A stretch of 64,000 nt of DNA. It comes from Notospermus geniculatus. Lineage: Eukaryota > Nemertea > Pilidiophora > Heteronemertea > Lineidae. This document shows positions 45,563 to 57,690 of the stretch, piece by piece. The notes under the pieces are model-generated. The model was given only the letters and a program-made list of their open reading frames with translations, made no database searches and was not told the DNA's origin. Positions within the stretch are counted from its first letter, which is position 1. The number at the start of each line of letters is the position of its first letter. Location of the stretch: positions 18,936-82,935 of the forward strand of contig NMRB01000326.1 of the NCBI GenBank assembly GCA_002633025.1, in the 5' to 3' direction. The translations under genes were made by a program, and so were the position numbers.

Positions 45563-47794
45563 GCTCTGGAAACTACGTTAGACTTTACAACTATGGACGA
45601 AGTTCCGTGAACGCCGTATAGCCTACCAACACTGGAAACGACTATGGAAAAAGTTCAGCGGACACCATGCAGCAAGCACTGGAAACTACGTGAGACATTG
45701 TAACTATGGACAAAGTCCCGCGAACACCGTGCGGCAAGCACTGGAAAGTACGTGAGAAATTGCAACCGTGGACAAAGTCTCGCAGACCCTGTGCAGCAAG
45801 AGATGTCCGTGCGAGACATTGCAACTGCGGACAAAGACCAGAGCATACTGCAGCACCCCAAGCAAGAGCTCTGGTTGCCATTCTCAAACAAGTCATCTTG
45901 CATGTTTTGTCTCTCCCTTTGCTCCAGCAAGAAGCTGCTTGGTTTCCGAGAAGCGAGCAGATTTCTGCTTGGTTTCTATCAACCCAATCAGTCAATGATA
46001 GTATGGTATTGTTTGGGTTGCCCCTGAAAGGTTTCAGACTGCGAGTCTGGCTGTGAGAACATCGCCTTCCATTAGGGCAGCATCTCAGTGCACTCAACGT
46101 CAGGGGGAGGAAGTTCAGCTGGCAAAAGAGCCTTACTCTAAACTCCTGTGCGCTTGGTTGTACAACACACAGCTGTTACTCCAATCGACTGCATTCCCAC
46201 TTGGAGACAGCGCCTTTAACACCATTGGAAGCAGAAGAGGTGACCGATATTCAGTACTCTTTTTCATGTGCCTTTCTTTTGTCTTCCCCATGGTACACAG
46301 GGTGACTTGGCCATTATGGTTTGATTCATGAAGATCAACGGCCTCATTCTAGAATCTAATTTTGCTCCTGTCAGCTGTGAGCGTAATGTATGTCCTCCGT
46401 CGCGCATCAAGCGCCCGATGCACCAGAGCGTTGAGGAAAAAATTCCGGATGAATGGCCTCCCGATTATATTACAAAGTATAAAAAGAGACTTTCAGGGCA
46501 GTATGGGAAATAAGAACCAACCAAGCTACGGAAGCTGTGGTTGGGATTAGCTACGTAATGTCATAAAATGAAGTTTTTACGTTCATGCATTCTTGAACCA
46601 GCACTACCATGTGTCCCAATAAATTATGTTGGTTACATTTCTACGACCAAATTGGATCAAATGGTTAAAGTAGGGGCTAACATGTAACACGTAATAGACC
46701 TATCCATTTGCCCAGTTTGGTCATTCAAGCGCGAGCGCGTGGTTTAGGGTGTAGGCCAAGCCAAATCAGTCTGACTTCAGAGTGCCACTGGATCAATGCC
46801 TTTTTACACAAATGAACAGCGCACCTTCATGGTGTTGCAGTATCAAGAAACTGAGAATGCTGCTGAANGCTCTGGAAACTACGTTAGACTTTACAACTAT
46901 GGTCGAAGTTCCGTGAATGCCGTATACCAACGCTGGGAACGACGTGAGACATTGCAACTACGGACAAGGTCCCGCGAACGCCGTGCAGCAAGCACTGGAA
47001 ACTACTTGAGACATTGCAACTACGGACAAAGTCCCGCGAACGCCGAGCGGCAAGCACTGGAAACTATTGCAACTATGGACAAAGTCCCGCAAACGCCGTG
47101 CAACAAGAAGGGGAAACTACGTGAGAAATTGCAACCGTGGACAAAGTCCCGCAGACGCTGCGCAGCAAGAGATGTCCGTGCGAGACATTGCAACTGTGGA
47201 CAAAGACCAGAGGATACTGCAGCATCCCAAGCAAGAGCTCTGGGGTGGCTGCATAGCGGAGCCCATCTGCCGATAGTGCTGTACATTTTCCCATGCATTT
47301 TAACACAGGCAAAAGAGCCTCACTCTAAACTCCTGTGCGCTTGGTTGTACAACACACAGCTGTTACTCCAATCGACTGCATTCCCACTTGGAGACAGCGC
47401 CTTTAATACCATTGGAAGCAGAAGAGGTGACCGATATTCAGTACTCTTTTTCATGTGCCTTTCTTTTGTCTTCCCCATGGTACACAGGGTGACTTGGCCA
47501 TTATGGTTTGATTCATGAAGATCAACTGCCTCATTCTAGAATCTAATTTTGCTCCTGTCAGCTGTGAGCGTAATGTATGTCCTCCGTCGCGCATCAAGCG
47601 CCCGATGCACCAGAGCGTTGAGGAAAAAATTCCGGATGAATGGCCTCCCGATTATATTACAAAGTATAAAAAGAGACTTTCAGGGCAGTATGGGAAATAA
47701 GAACCAACCAAGCTACGGAAGCTGTGGTTGGGATTAGCTACGTAATGTCATAAAATGAAGTTTTTACGTTCATGCATTCTTGAACCAGCACTAC
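45563..47794. repeat. Duplicated region: 45563-46607 and 46869-47794
   Basis: Both copies begin with a 60-63-bp minisatellite (CACTGGAAACTACGTGAGAC, ATTGCAACTATGGACAAAGT, CCCGCGAACGCCGTG units), diverge in the middle, then share a 487-bp block (46121-46607 and 47308-47794) in which I find only three differences. The 487-bp block contains a 61-codon ORF (start 46328, 47515) with no known domain. Confidence 0.9.
46868..46868. other. Ambiguous base N in the assembly
   Basis: The only N in the window lies immediately before GCTCTGGAAACTACG, the first base of the second duplicated copy. Confidence 0.98.
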
Positions 47795-47860
47795 AGGAAG
47801 AAGGCCGAGAGAAGAGAACAAGGTCCAAAGCGCTATCCATTGTGTACCAGCCTCTTAAGC

Positions 47861-48044
47861 GCTTCACATTATTACCCCAGTCTCTCCAGAATCCATTCTT
47901 GGGATTCGAGGAGCAGCCCATTCAGTGTATCACGTGATTCTTTCAGACCAGCAGAGAGTAGGCCTACAACGTGGTGGCTCAGCTGGGAATCGAACCTGTG
48001 ACCTCTTGGTTTCAAATCCGACGCTCAGCCTGTGCTATCTCACT
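47861..48044 (-). mobile_element. tRNA-derived SINE-like copy
   Basis: Minus-strand tRNA-like head: GATAGCACAGGCTGAGCG (A box region) and AGGTTCGATTCCCAGC (B box), followed by a body shared with 3097-3250 and 48049-48226. Confidence 0.8.
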
Positions 48045-48048
48045 TCAG

Positions 48049-48226
48049 CACTTCACATTATTACCCCAGTCTCTCCAGAAACCATTCCTGGGGACTCAAG
48101 GAGCAGCTCAATCAGTCGTTCACGTGATCCTTTCTGACAGTTGAGAGTAGGAAGAGGTGACGAGCTGGGAATCGAACCTTGACCTCTCGGTTTCGAGTTA
48201 GCCACTTGACCCTGCGCCACCTCACC
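48049..48226 (-). mobile_element. tRNA-derived SINE-like copy, tandem to the previous
   Basis: Same structure in the same orientation: minus-strand GGTGGCGCAGGGTCAAG head, AAGGTTCGATTCCCAGC B box, body ending in CTGGGGTAATAATGTGAAG, which also ends the 47861-48044 copy. Confidence 0.8.
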
Positions 48227-50065
48227 ATTGAGGGCATCCTCGAGACAGACAGGTTTCGTTCCTTGGAAAAGGTGTCCTCCTTAGGGTAATATTATGGTAA
48301 TCAAATTGGATGGAACCACATTTCATGACGAAGAGGGAAATCGTTACAGACCTGTTGGTGGTTCGCATTACAAGAATTAGCATCTACTAATGCAAAATGT
48401 ACACAAATCAATAGAACACCGCAAGAATATCAACTACAGACCAAAATGGTAGGTCATGTGACCCTAATGACGCAAACCAACCATATTTAAAAGAAAGCAT
48501 CAAACTTAAAGAGCAATTTGTGGCAATTAACGGCAAGAGATTGCCTTTAATGAGCCATAAATCTGAAGACACCTGCAATCAGGGATTCATAGGCGGCGAA
48601 AATATAGGAAATGTTGATAATTATTTCTCAACATTCGTGGGTGAGGAAACATTTTGAAAGTAACGACCATAATGCGTGTCATAACGGAAGAAAACGAACA
48701 TTACGGGGTGATGGACGCGCCGCCGATTGATTTTCACCTGCTCTTAAAGGCAAGTGATAATCCATGATTTGGGTTAGATCAGAAAAATCACATGATGTCC
48801 CTGAGTACGCCACCTCATGACAAGAAATAAAGGCGCTACAGCGCTGACAAGCAAAGAAGGTACGGACGGACGGATGCATCGACAGACTGATGGACCGACG
48901 GATGGACCGACTCGTCGACTTTCCCATGACAGACCACCATTAAAGTGTCTAAGCACAGCACAATGCCGATGGGCAAAGCAGGCTAAAAAGTGACAGCAGG
49001 TTTTCCATGTTCCCTACTCACCATCACCATGAAAGCAACAGGCATTGTCGGCATCGCAAATCCATCCTGGAAATAACTTGTCTGTCTGTCTGTCTGTCTA
49101 CGTATCCGGACTTGTTGGGTGTTGTTCACAGAATGAGACTCTGACAGAAAGTGTCGAATCAACAGAGAAAACTCGTCCAAATCGAGGTTAAGCTTATTAT
49201 TTGGTCCAATTTCATTATTATCAGAGGGAATTCTAGGGCATAGATACACTAACTTAAACTATTGATCATTCACAATTTACATAGTGGTCGAGGTTCCGCT
49301 CGGACCCGCCACTTCATGTGATAGAGATCAGAGGGCAACTCGCTCGGACAGTCTACGTTTTCTCAGCTCACCAAGGTTTCCTCTGAAGGTCTTATATGAC
49401 CGGTCGTGCCAGTCAAGATGTCAATTGGAAATCAAACGCCGCCATCAGGAATCTATTACTCTACCAACATCAGAAATTAATTGCCTATTAACAGCATATT
49501 TGCACAAGTGTCCTGTGGCTTTGCTGCCATCGAATACTATTTAGTAGAACACGGTCAAATACATATATATCTGTAGGCTGACCTACAGAAATAGTCTGCA
49601 AAAATACCAAAATTATTTTGAATTTGAAATTGCAAACTTCACGAGCCGTATTCGGCGCCTCAGGTTGTCTTGCCTAATGAACACAGCTGAAGTAAGACAC
49701 ACAATATTCCTAATTGAAAGTTGAAGACGGTGTTCCCACCACACGAAAGACCAGATCAGATAGCGGCTTGTCACATTTTTATCAACCAACAACTTCTAAA
49801 TTCCAAAATGGCGGATTTGTTTAAGCTGATCGAGGTTGTTGACGTTGTTGTCAGCCTTGGATTAGCTCTGATCAGAGTTATCGTGTCTTCTCCAGATTTC
49901 ATGCCTACTACCCCCAAGTTTCTCCAAGTTAATCCCCCAAGAGCTCCCTTATCTCATCCCTAAACCATACTTTAAGCCCCTTCTTAAATCCCTGACATGT
50001 CTTCTTCGTTTCATTAAAGTTTAAGAATCAGTATAGGTGCGTACTGTAGCCCCAGTTATAGCGGT
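48227..50065. other. No gene recognised
   Basis: Contains a GACGGACGGATG-type simple-sequence patch (48865-48910), (TGTC)n at about 49079-49098 and short domain-free ORFs. Confidence 0.3.
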
Positions 50066-50215
50066 TCTTCACGTGATGTCACATTTCCATGACGACAGGA
50101 TGCCGCCATATCGGCCGTCAAGATGTTAAGCGACGTCACGTCATGAACACAGCATCAACACACAGATCCTGATGTCAATGTCATGACGTGACACTTTTGA
50201 CGTCATTGCCGGCCA
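50066..50215. mobile_element. TGACGTCA/CACGTGATG-rich dispersed repeat, copy 2
   Basis: Collinear with 34807-34950 (GGTTCTTCACGTGATGTCAC, CCGCCATATCGG, GCGACGTCACGTCATGAAC). Just downstream (50219-50285) is CACCGCATAC..GTGTGCGGTGACGAAGG, a fragment of the CTCGCTCC foldback family. Confidence 0.65.
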
Positions 50216-50285
50216 TCCGTCACCGCATACTAACTTCTGTGTGCGGTGACGAAGGGAGAGAATGCCAAGAACCTCTGTTCTCAGA

Positions 50286-53200
50286 ATGACATTCTGCGCA
50301 CTAGAATTGACCCATCCTCTTGCGACATGGTGCAGAAAATTCCTCAAAAAACAGCCTTTCTGCATTTTTTGGATATTTTTTCCCAGGTATCCTTACAATC
50401 TTCAGAACACACTCCCACCCACCTTGCAAGCCTATTTCCCAGCGCCAAATAAAAAGTACGATAAAAAGTATACATCAGAGAACATGCAGATGTGTGGCAT
50501 GGGCAGATTTTGATAAGAATACCGGTACCTGTTGCATCTACGGTTGATCAGTTGTCCGTTTGAACAACAGACGCCTACCTGGTCACCGAAACAGCCGCAC
50601 TAATTCTCATCTACATTGCAAATGTGCTTGAAGCAAACGGAGAGTAATTTCCTCACGATTTGCTTATTCTTTCAATTAGAAGATATTCCCTTTGTGATCG
50701 CCGTCAACGGGAATGTTCACTTACATCTTAATTGAACAATCTTCACATCATGCGTTAGAAAATCCAACTTGCTTTGAGCTTCGTCAACTAAAGCTATAAC
50801 GGCAACATTTTTTTTTTGAATATTTGAACAACATTCCTTGAGCAACACGATCTTTTGACCCTATACACTGGCCAATAATTAGCAACATTAAACAACATGT
50901 TGGAAAACTTTTCCCCTGTACACACACAGCATTTGTCCAACAAGGTGTTGTTTTTCTGTATGTTGGAAAAACGTTGCCAACGGACTGACACTTTTGAATC
51001 GCATCATTAGCGCAGAAATCTTCCGGTTATCTTCAATTTTGATTTCTTTTCGCATCTGCAAGATGTGTCAAATCATCACGTCCGATATAAAGACCTTTTT
51101 CTGTGGCAAGAACGTGGAGTTTTACGGGAGTGTTGCTGAGGATCTGCGTAAATGTCGCCCTCCTCCGTTGATGCCTCATCCCGATTTACCAGGGTGACAA
51201 ACATTGGCATACCATGTAACAAGATCGCTCCAAACATGTGACAACTTTATTATGCAGCTTATCAAAGGAGACCTGATGAATTGGTGAAGAACATCCCGAT
51301 AACCATCCTATTTTCTAAGTTTAGAACACACAAAAATCCCTTGATGTGTGTTCCTCTTGGGAACCATTTAAAACAGAGAAAAATGGCAAAGAACCGATTC
51401 TAATTCCCGCGCACAGCATCCAATGGGAAAAAGAACGAGCCAATACGAATGTAAGGCTGCTATTTTGATATAGTATACGGTCTGGGATGATACAGCGGCT
51501 AAAAACATAACTATGATTGATTAAGGTCATCTTTAGATGGCCCAACCTTCGATACGACATTTTGTTGTTGTCAGAAAAAGTTCCGATCTGTTTCCTTCAT
51601 CCTTCCCGTCTTCCTCTTGTCATTCATCCAGGCTTTAAGGATTACGCTTTCAAGATGCTGGGATGGGAAGACAAGTGTTTTCGCTTCTTGGAAAATCTTC
51701 GTTCAAGGTCAATGATAATTTGTGGAATTACCGTATCAAAGTCAATAAAATATGAGAAATGCACCTTCAGTGCACAGCATGTACATTGTACATGTATTGC
51801 ACTTTTTGTAATTGTGCATGCGCACTACCATGTTTTGCATCATTGCTGACGACATATCAGAAACATCTCTCGGAACTCAAAAGAGCAGCTGCAATGGGGC
51901 CCTTAGCCCACTGCCTCAATAGGTGTCACTAGTGGTTTAAACTATTGAAATGAAACTGACATCCTGGTCCTGATTAATTTCCTGCACAAAAGGCGTCCGT
52001 TGTATAGGACCTGGTTACGATGTGGTGCCCTCTATCGTAGATAGGATCCCCATTCATTCAGATGACAGATTGAGGCAAAACGTAGCTTGTAAGGAAATGT
52101 CTGATCCCAGCCAGCTCCTGATACACAGGTCCATATTCTGACTGCAAGTCCATAGGTTACTGAGGAAACATGCAAACACACGCACCAAGTCAAAACGGGA
52201 CAAGTTCACTTTTAATGGCAGCAAAGACAGGTTTATCGAACTTTTAATTGTGGGGTCTGGCCACAAACTGCTATAAAGATATACAGCCATGAGTTTGAAT
52301 ACATTCATTAAAGGAATGGACTGTCAGGTGTGACTTTAATGACCATTTTAATGGACAATTCTTGTTCTAATCAGGTTGGTTTAAAGGGAGATGTACCTCT
52401 ACAACAAATATGAGGAATCTAACGGAGTGATAGTTTGTTTTTCAAAAGCTGCAGTCAGCACCATCATTCTGAGATCGGGGAGGTGGCCTTGACCCCATTA
52501 CAAAACAGACCTGGTCAGGGAAAATAAAGCTGGCACCGCCGGAAGGAAACGGCAACAAGACTTTTGTGCATAAAAAACATCTCCCTGATTGAATCAAGCT
52601 GCTGTTCTGACGAAAGTTAATCAATCTGCATACAGACATGTAAAAAGGCTGGCGGAATGGTAAAGAAACTCGCATCTGTAGTCATTGATTTAAAAAGAAA
52701 CAAAATGTTTCTCGTATTCTCATTAGGTTAAGCCGTGTTTGTCAAATACAATAATGGAAATGGATTGCAATAAGGTGATTATCTCAAGAAGAACTGCCCC
52801 GAGCATGTAAGCCTTCGTCACAAACCATATTTTTACTAACTTCAAGAAGTCTCTGCTGGCTAATCAATCATACCGTATGATTGTAAAAAGATCAATTTAT
52901 TATGAGAACAGAAAAACGCACGTAGCACGATTATTAAAAAAATTAGTTTACACATTCTTGTTCCTCACTCTGTCTCGTTGTTCGTTTAGTTGGGTGATTT
53001 TATCACATTGGCTCGCACGCTTGTTAATTTCAACTCGTTATCACTCTAATTGGCAATTGGTGCAACTGAGTCCAGGAAAGAACTCGGTGTTCATTACAGT
53101 TCAAGAAATTATCATGCTACATGACAATAGCACGTAATGTTGGCACTGAGGGGTGACCCTGGAAAAGGTGCCCCGCCCAACATGTTTGCCAAAATTGGGG

Positions 53201-55061
53201 CAATTAGCCAAGTAATGCTGGAATAGAGGGGGACCTTGACAAAGATTGGAGTCCTGGAAATCATTTCTCAAACCTGTATCGTCTCATTTTCAATTCCATG
53301 TACGTGTACGTATTATCCTATGTTGAAATTACAGATAAGCTGTTTAACATATGTCATATTCCATTAAGACCTTGTAGTCGCTTTCCTTTCATCAGAATGA
53401 ACTTTATTCAGCATATTATCAGAATGTTAACCGTCACCCGATGTTGAAAAAAAGATGGTGCAAACGTCGACTTGAATGCTTTTGTGGCTGTCAATTTATG
53501 TTCTGTTCTTGAGAAAAAAACAGATATTGTGATGCCTCGATAAATTTCCATCTTGAAAGTTCCCAAGAATCCCCGGAGCCACACTAATGAACCATACGCC
53601 GTAATTAAATTGTCTGCGTGCGGACCTAACAGGGCCCCATTCGGCTGGTACCCTGGTTGTGCGGTAGGCAATTCCCAGCAGGCGAGACAGAAGGCTTTTT
53701 TCAGATTTCAATGTTCTTTCTCCCTGTCTTAAGAATTTCCAAACTTTCGCAGACATTTTTTTTGTGCACACCATAAAAACGGCAGTGTCCATTCTCCAAT
53801 GCTCCTCTTCATCTACTCAAGCGTGTGTATGTCTGAAGAGAAGCGACACCAACACCCTGCTATGGGAGGATGGCAGTGTCTTCTCGGCGGTTTCCCATTA
53901 AAATCAACCCATAGAGCCAACGTCATAGGAAATAAGGAGAGTGAAGCGATCACAAATTCAGCCCTGTCACTAGACGTCATCCACAATGTTACTTAACTGT
54001 CACATTTTAAAATCTGACGTACGTACACTGTATGAATATTTGATGCACGTTTTGCCCGCAAAAGCTATCTCTCATGTTGTAAAGAAAGTGAAAAGGCTTC
54101 CCACAATCTCTGCTAATGACAGGCATTCCAATGGTAATGGTGGGATCGAGATACCATTACAATAACATCCCATTAACGACTCTGCTAATGATGTTAGGTC
54201 GTCTCTGAAGGTGCCGGGAATGATCACTGAATGAATGGTTAATTATATGATAGTCATCATCATTTTGTCATGTTTTCAATCTCTCTAAATGTTCAGGGTA
54301 CAAATTACAGGTAAGTATTGGCACTTCAAAGCTCGCTTTAGACATCTGTTCACAAGTTTGGACACTTATGGCAAATTCGATCATCAGCCTGACCTCACTA
54401 GGGCAGGTGGGAAGAGGTTGCATTTCTCTTTATTCCCAATCAGATTACCAGCAAAAAACGATTCATGGTATGGAAGATTCAGTCGATTAAAAGACGTCTT
54501 CCTTGTTGCAGGTGAACTTATGAGACTATCTCAGATTGGCCAAAAGACGCCGATCTCCTGTGGATTGGTGCCCTCTTGTTGAAGAACAAACAAATACCAA
54601 CAGAAGGCATTTCTACGTTCGAATAAAGCCTGTCAGTGGCTTGGAGAAAGAGATGTCTGGAAGCTGTTAATGCTATTTCTAAAGCTTAAGTTCCTGAATT
54701 GAATTACAAGAAGACGCACCATTGGCGTTCACGCAGGATTAATTGGAGTGTCCTCGGCAACAACTGAGCTCCTCTTAACGTGAACTTTGCCAAGAGATCA
54801 TTCAAGTGACACTGCACGTTAACCTCAAGCAAACAACAAGAATGAATGTTGATTTCCACAAGCCGTCGAGCGAGTGGACTTTTTGTGGTGTGGAGGCGTA
54901 AAATGAGATTTTCACCAAAGAACAGTACTCTACACCAGAATCAAAACATGCAGTCAAAGTGGAAGGCTGAATGCTAAAAGAACCACAAAGTCACTTTTGA
55001 TAACTTTTCAGGAAAGATTATTCTTAACTTCAAAAGTCAGATTTTGAAACTTTCCTGAACA
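50286..55061. other. No gene recognised
   Basis: Only short ORFs. A second copy of the 51-bp repeat lies at 51905-51955. A 76-nt exon-like stretch at 51632-51707 is discussed among the rejected items. Confidence 0.3.
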
Positions 55062-55284
55062 TACGGGAGAATCCAACTTACCTCGACACGAGTCCATGCC
55101 ATAAAAATTTTCGAAGTTCTAAATACCATAATATAGAGGGGCAGCATAATGGTAAATGTAACAGCCTGTATTATACAGCTGTTCCATCTACCATTATGCT
55201 ACCCCTACTATATTACGATATTTTTAGAACTTACAAAATTTTTATGACCTGGACTCGTGTCGAGGTAAGTTGGATTCTCCCGTA
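55062..55284. mobile_element. 223-bp foldback element
   Basis: TACGGGAGAATCCAACTTAC at 55062 and its complement to 55284. The match continues through CTCGACACGAGTCCA, the ATAAAAATTTT region and AGGGGCAGCATAATGGTA; it is nearly palindromic end to end. Confidence 0.88.
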
Positions 55285-56058
55285 GCTACAGGTGTTACAT
55301 TCTAATCTCTGGGGATTGGTTTTCAATAGTCATGCCGCTTATTCCGTCATTCAACAATAGAAGTGGACACTTTTACAGGGGGACACTCTGTACCGTTACA
55401 CCGGCACATTGAAATCCATGATTTCAAAATTGAGCGGAATTTGGTAAACGATACAATAATGTCAGTATGTCAAAGTTTGACTTGGGCTGTTTTGGCAGTC
55501 TGGACGTTCAAGGCTTTCAAGTGATTTTGATCTTATTATGAAGTTGACAGACAATAACATCATATTCCTCAGCGGCCTGTCAGTAAGCCAATTGTCTAAA
55601 TAAAAGATCAGTCAACATATTGTTACTCAGCATATCTCTATTGCTTTGAAGGTGAAACTACAGTTCTTACAAAGATAACTGGTTTATGGTCGACTCCACC
55701 TTAACTAGAACCATAGGAGATGAAGAACTTTGAGACACAATGCACATCCCACTTGAACCTTGTCTCTTGAAATCATATTCCATAATACCACCAAATTAAA
55801 AGGAAAAGAAACGTTGGAACGTCGTTCGAAAATCATATATTTGTGACATGTGGATGGAGCTAAGATCCCGACATAAGGCAAGACGGGTAATTATGATGTA
55901 ATGGGATTGTTTGGAAAAAGTGAAAGTTGAGAAAGAACAAAGCCGGGTCAGGAAGTTCATTCTAAGACGTAAGTACGTAAACAGATGGTGAAATAATGGA
56001 ATTAGGCCCGCCGTGTCAACTTATAACCGAAATGACTCCTCACGATTCAATGGATCAT
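55285..56058. other. No feature recognised
   Basis: AT-rich sequence with no ORF of note. Confidence 0.3.
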
Positions 56059-56162
56059 ATGAATAAAGACTAGCAAATGCTTTTACTTCAGATTTGTACA
56101 GCATTGCCTCGTGCATTTGTATTGCAAAATTCAAGTAAAAGCATTTGCTAGTCTTTATTCAT
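56059..56162. mobile_element. Foldback element of the TATTCATAAAAG family
   Basis: ATGAATAAAGACTAGCAAAT at 56059 and its exact complement to 56162, with GCTTTTACTT / AAGTAAAAGC inside; same arms as 25116-25228 and 36631. Confidence 0.85.
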
Positions 56163-56205
56163 CATTATCTCACCCTTATTTCTGCTACTGAGCGGAGGCT
56201 TTTGT

Positions 56206-56690
56206 CCACCATCGTGAGGTTATCAGGGGTTTCTAACCGCCTGCTCCCCTAAACCGGAAACAAATGACCATCCTGAGGTCATCAGGGGCCCTGAGCGCTC
56301 TTCCTCTACGTCAGCAACACAAGGACCATCTCGAGATTATCAGAGGTAGTGCTCGCTTCCCTGCATCACCACACAAGGACATGAGGTTATCAGGGGTTCA
56401 TGGCGTCCCTTCCCGGCGTCACCACACACAAGGACCATCCTGACGTTATCAGGGGTTCTCAGCGCTCGCTCCCTGCGTCAGAAACGCAAGGATCATCCTG
56501 AGGTTACATGTATCAGGGGCTCTTAACGCTCGCTCCCTGCGTCAGAAACGCTAGGACGATCCTGAGGGTATCAGGGCTTACTTCATCAGAAACATCAGAA
56601 CCATCCCAGGTTATTCGGTGTTCTTAGCGCTCGCTGCCTAACGTAACTGCTCTCAGACTTCTGTTTGTGTTGACGAGGAGGAGCGAGCGC
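56206..56690. repeat. Tandem array derived from the left half of a foldback element
   Basis: About seven units of roughly 60-75 bp: GACCATCCTGAGGTTATCAG, GGGTTCTCAGCGCTCGCTCC, CTGCGTCAGAAACGCAAG. After the last unit the opposite arm appears once (GACGAGGAGGAGCGAGCGCC), as at the right end of the single elements at 63126 and 1061. Confidence 0.85.
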
Positions 56691-57147
56691 CAGAGGCAGT
56701 ATTCCTCTTCAAAGCCAGTATTTACAGGCATTGCTAAATTAAACCAAATTCCACGATCATAAATCAAACAGTAAGTTGATGCAGGAAACTCTCCAGGGTG
56801 TCTTTGATCAAATCAAGATGAACAAGACGGTGATGATATTTAAAAAATCATTTGATGCGAGAGGAACAGAAGACTTTTTATAAAACGATGAATTTAAATT
56901 AAATGCCTGAGGATATTTTTCTTCTCATCTTCTTTCTTAAGCACCATATTATAATTGAGTGCAGTGATAACGGGCGAAAAGGACTTCATCAGTAACGTGA
57001 AGGGTTCTTAGGAGCTTTATTGCCGAGAGATGGAAAAAATCACCGAGGAGGTAACTTAAAAGTTACCTCGGCGATATTAAAATATCATCCAAGGCACGAT
57101 GTACCCTAAAGCCTAGAAAAGTTCCAAGTGTGTAGGTTGGTCCCTAA

Positions 57148-57417
57148 GGGTCGTATTCATAAAGCGGTTCTATCATTAGAACCGTCTTAGGCCGTTTCCA
57201 GGTATCGTCAAACGCTATACTTGGAACCGGCCTAAAGCTGGATTTAGCTGCACGCGGTATGCGGATTGCGGAACGCGGTAAGCGGAAAGTTCAATGCATT
57301 TCGCATACAACAAATCGCTTCCGCCGGGGATTCCGCGGCCCTATACCGCATTCCGCGTGTCAGCTAAATGCAGCTTAAGACGGTTCTAACAATAGAACCG
57401 CTTTATGAATACGACCC
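57148..57417. mobile_element. GGGTCGTATTCATAAAGCGG foldback element interrupted by a nested element
   Basis: GGGTCGTATTCATAAAGCGG at 57148 and its exact complement to 57417. Internal arms match the intact elements at 23147-23272 and 27691-27816. The right arm is interrupted after GGCCTAA. Confidence 0.88.
57236..57375. mobile_element. 140-bp nested MITE with TAA target duplication
   Basis: Ends AGCTGGATTTAGCTG and CAGCTAAATGCAGCT (one mismatch), flanked on both sides by TAA. Removing the element and one TAA restores GGCCTAAGACGG, the sequence seen in the intact host elements. TWA targets are typical of PIF/Harbinger elements. The interior is GC-rich (ACGCGGTATGCGGATTGCGG and inverted relatives). 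Confidence 0.88.
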
Positions 57418-57418
57418 T

Positions 57419-57690
57419 CAGTGTACAAGACCTAGCTAACCGGTTGGTCACTCAGTCTGCAGGACCTAGCGAACAGGGTGGTCCCTCAGTCTGCAGGACC
57501 TAGCGAAAAGGTTGGTCCCTCAGTGTACAAGACCTAGCGAACAGGTTGGTCACTCAGCCTGCAGGACGAAGCTGAAGGCTTGTCTCTCAGTTTTCAACAC
57601 CAAGCTAACAGGTTCCTCAGTCTGCAGGACCTAGCTACAGGTTGGTCCTTCAGTTTGCAGTACCAAGCCAACAGGTTGGTCCCCAGTTTG
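57419..57690. repeat. Minisatellite, about 40-46-bp unit, about 7 copies
   Basis: Unit CAGTCTGCAGGACCTAGCGA + ACAGGTTGGTCCCT with variants GTACAAGACC and GCAGTACC. It begins immediately after the nested foldback element. Confidence 0.9.

Noticed and set aside
51632-51707. Exon-like 76-nt stretch (FKDYAFKMLGWEDKCF..) after CTTCCTCTTGTCATTCATCCAG
   Set aside because: Good acceptor, but the donor (GTCAAT) is weak and there is no neighbouring exon; too short to assess.
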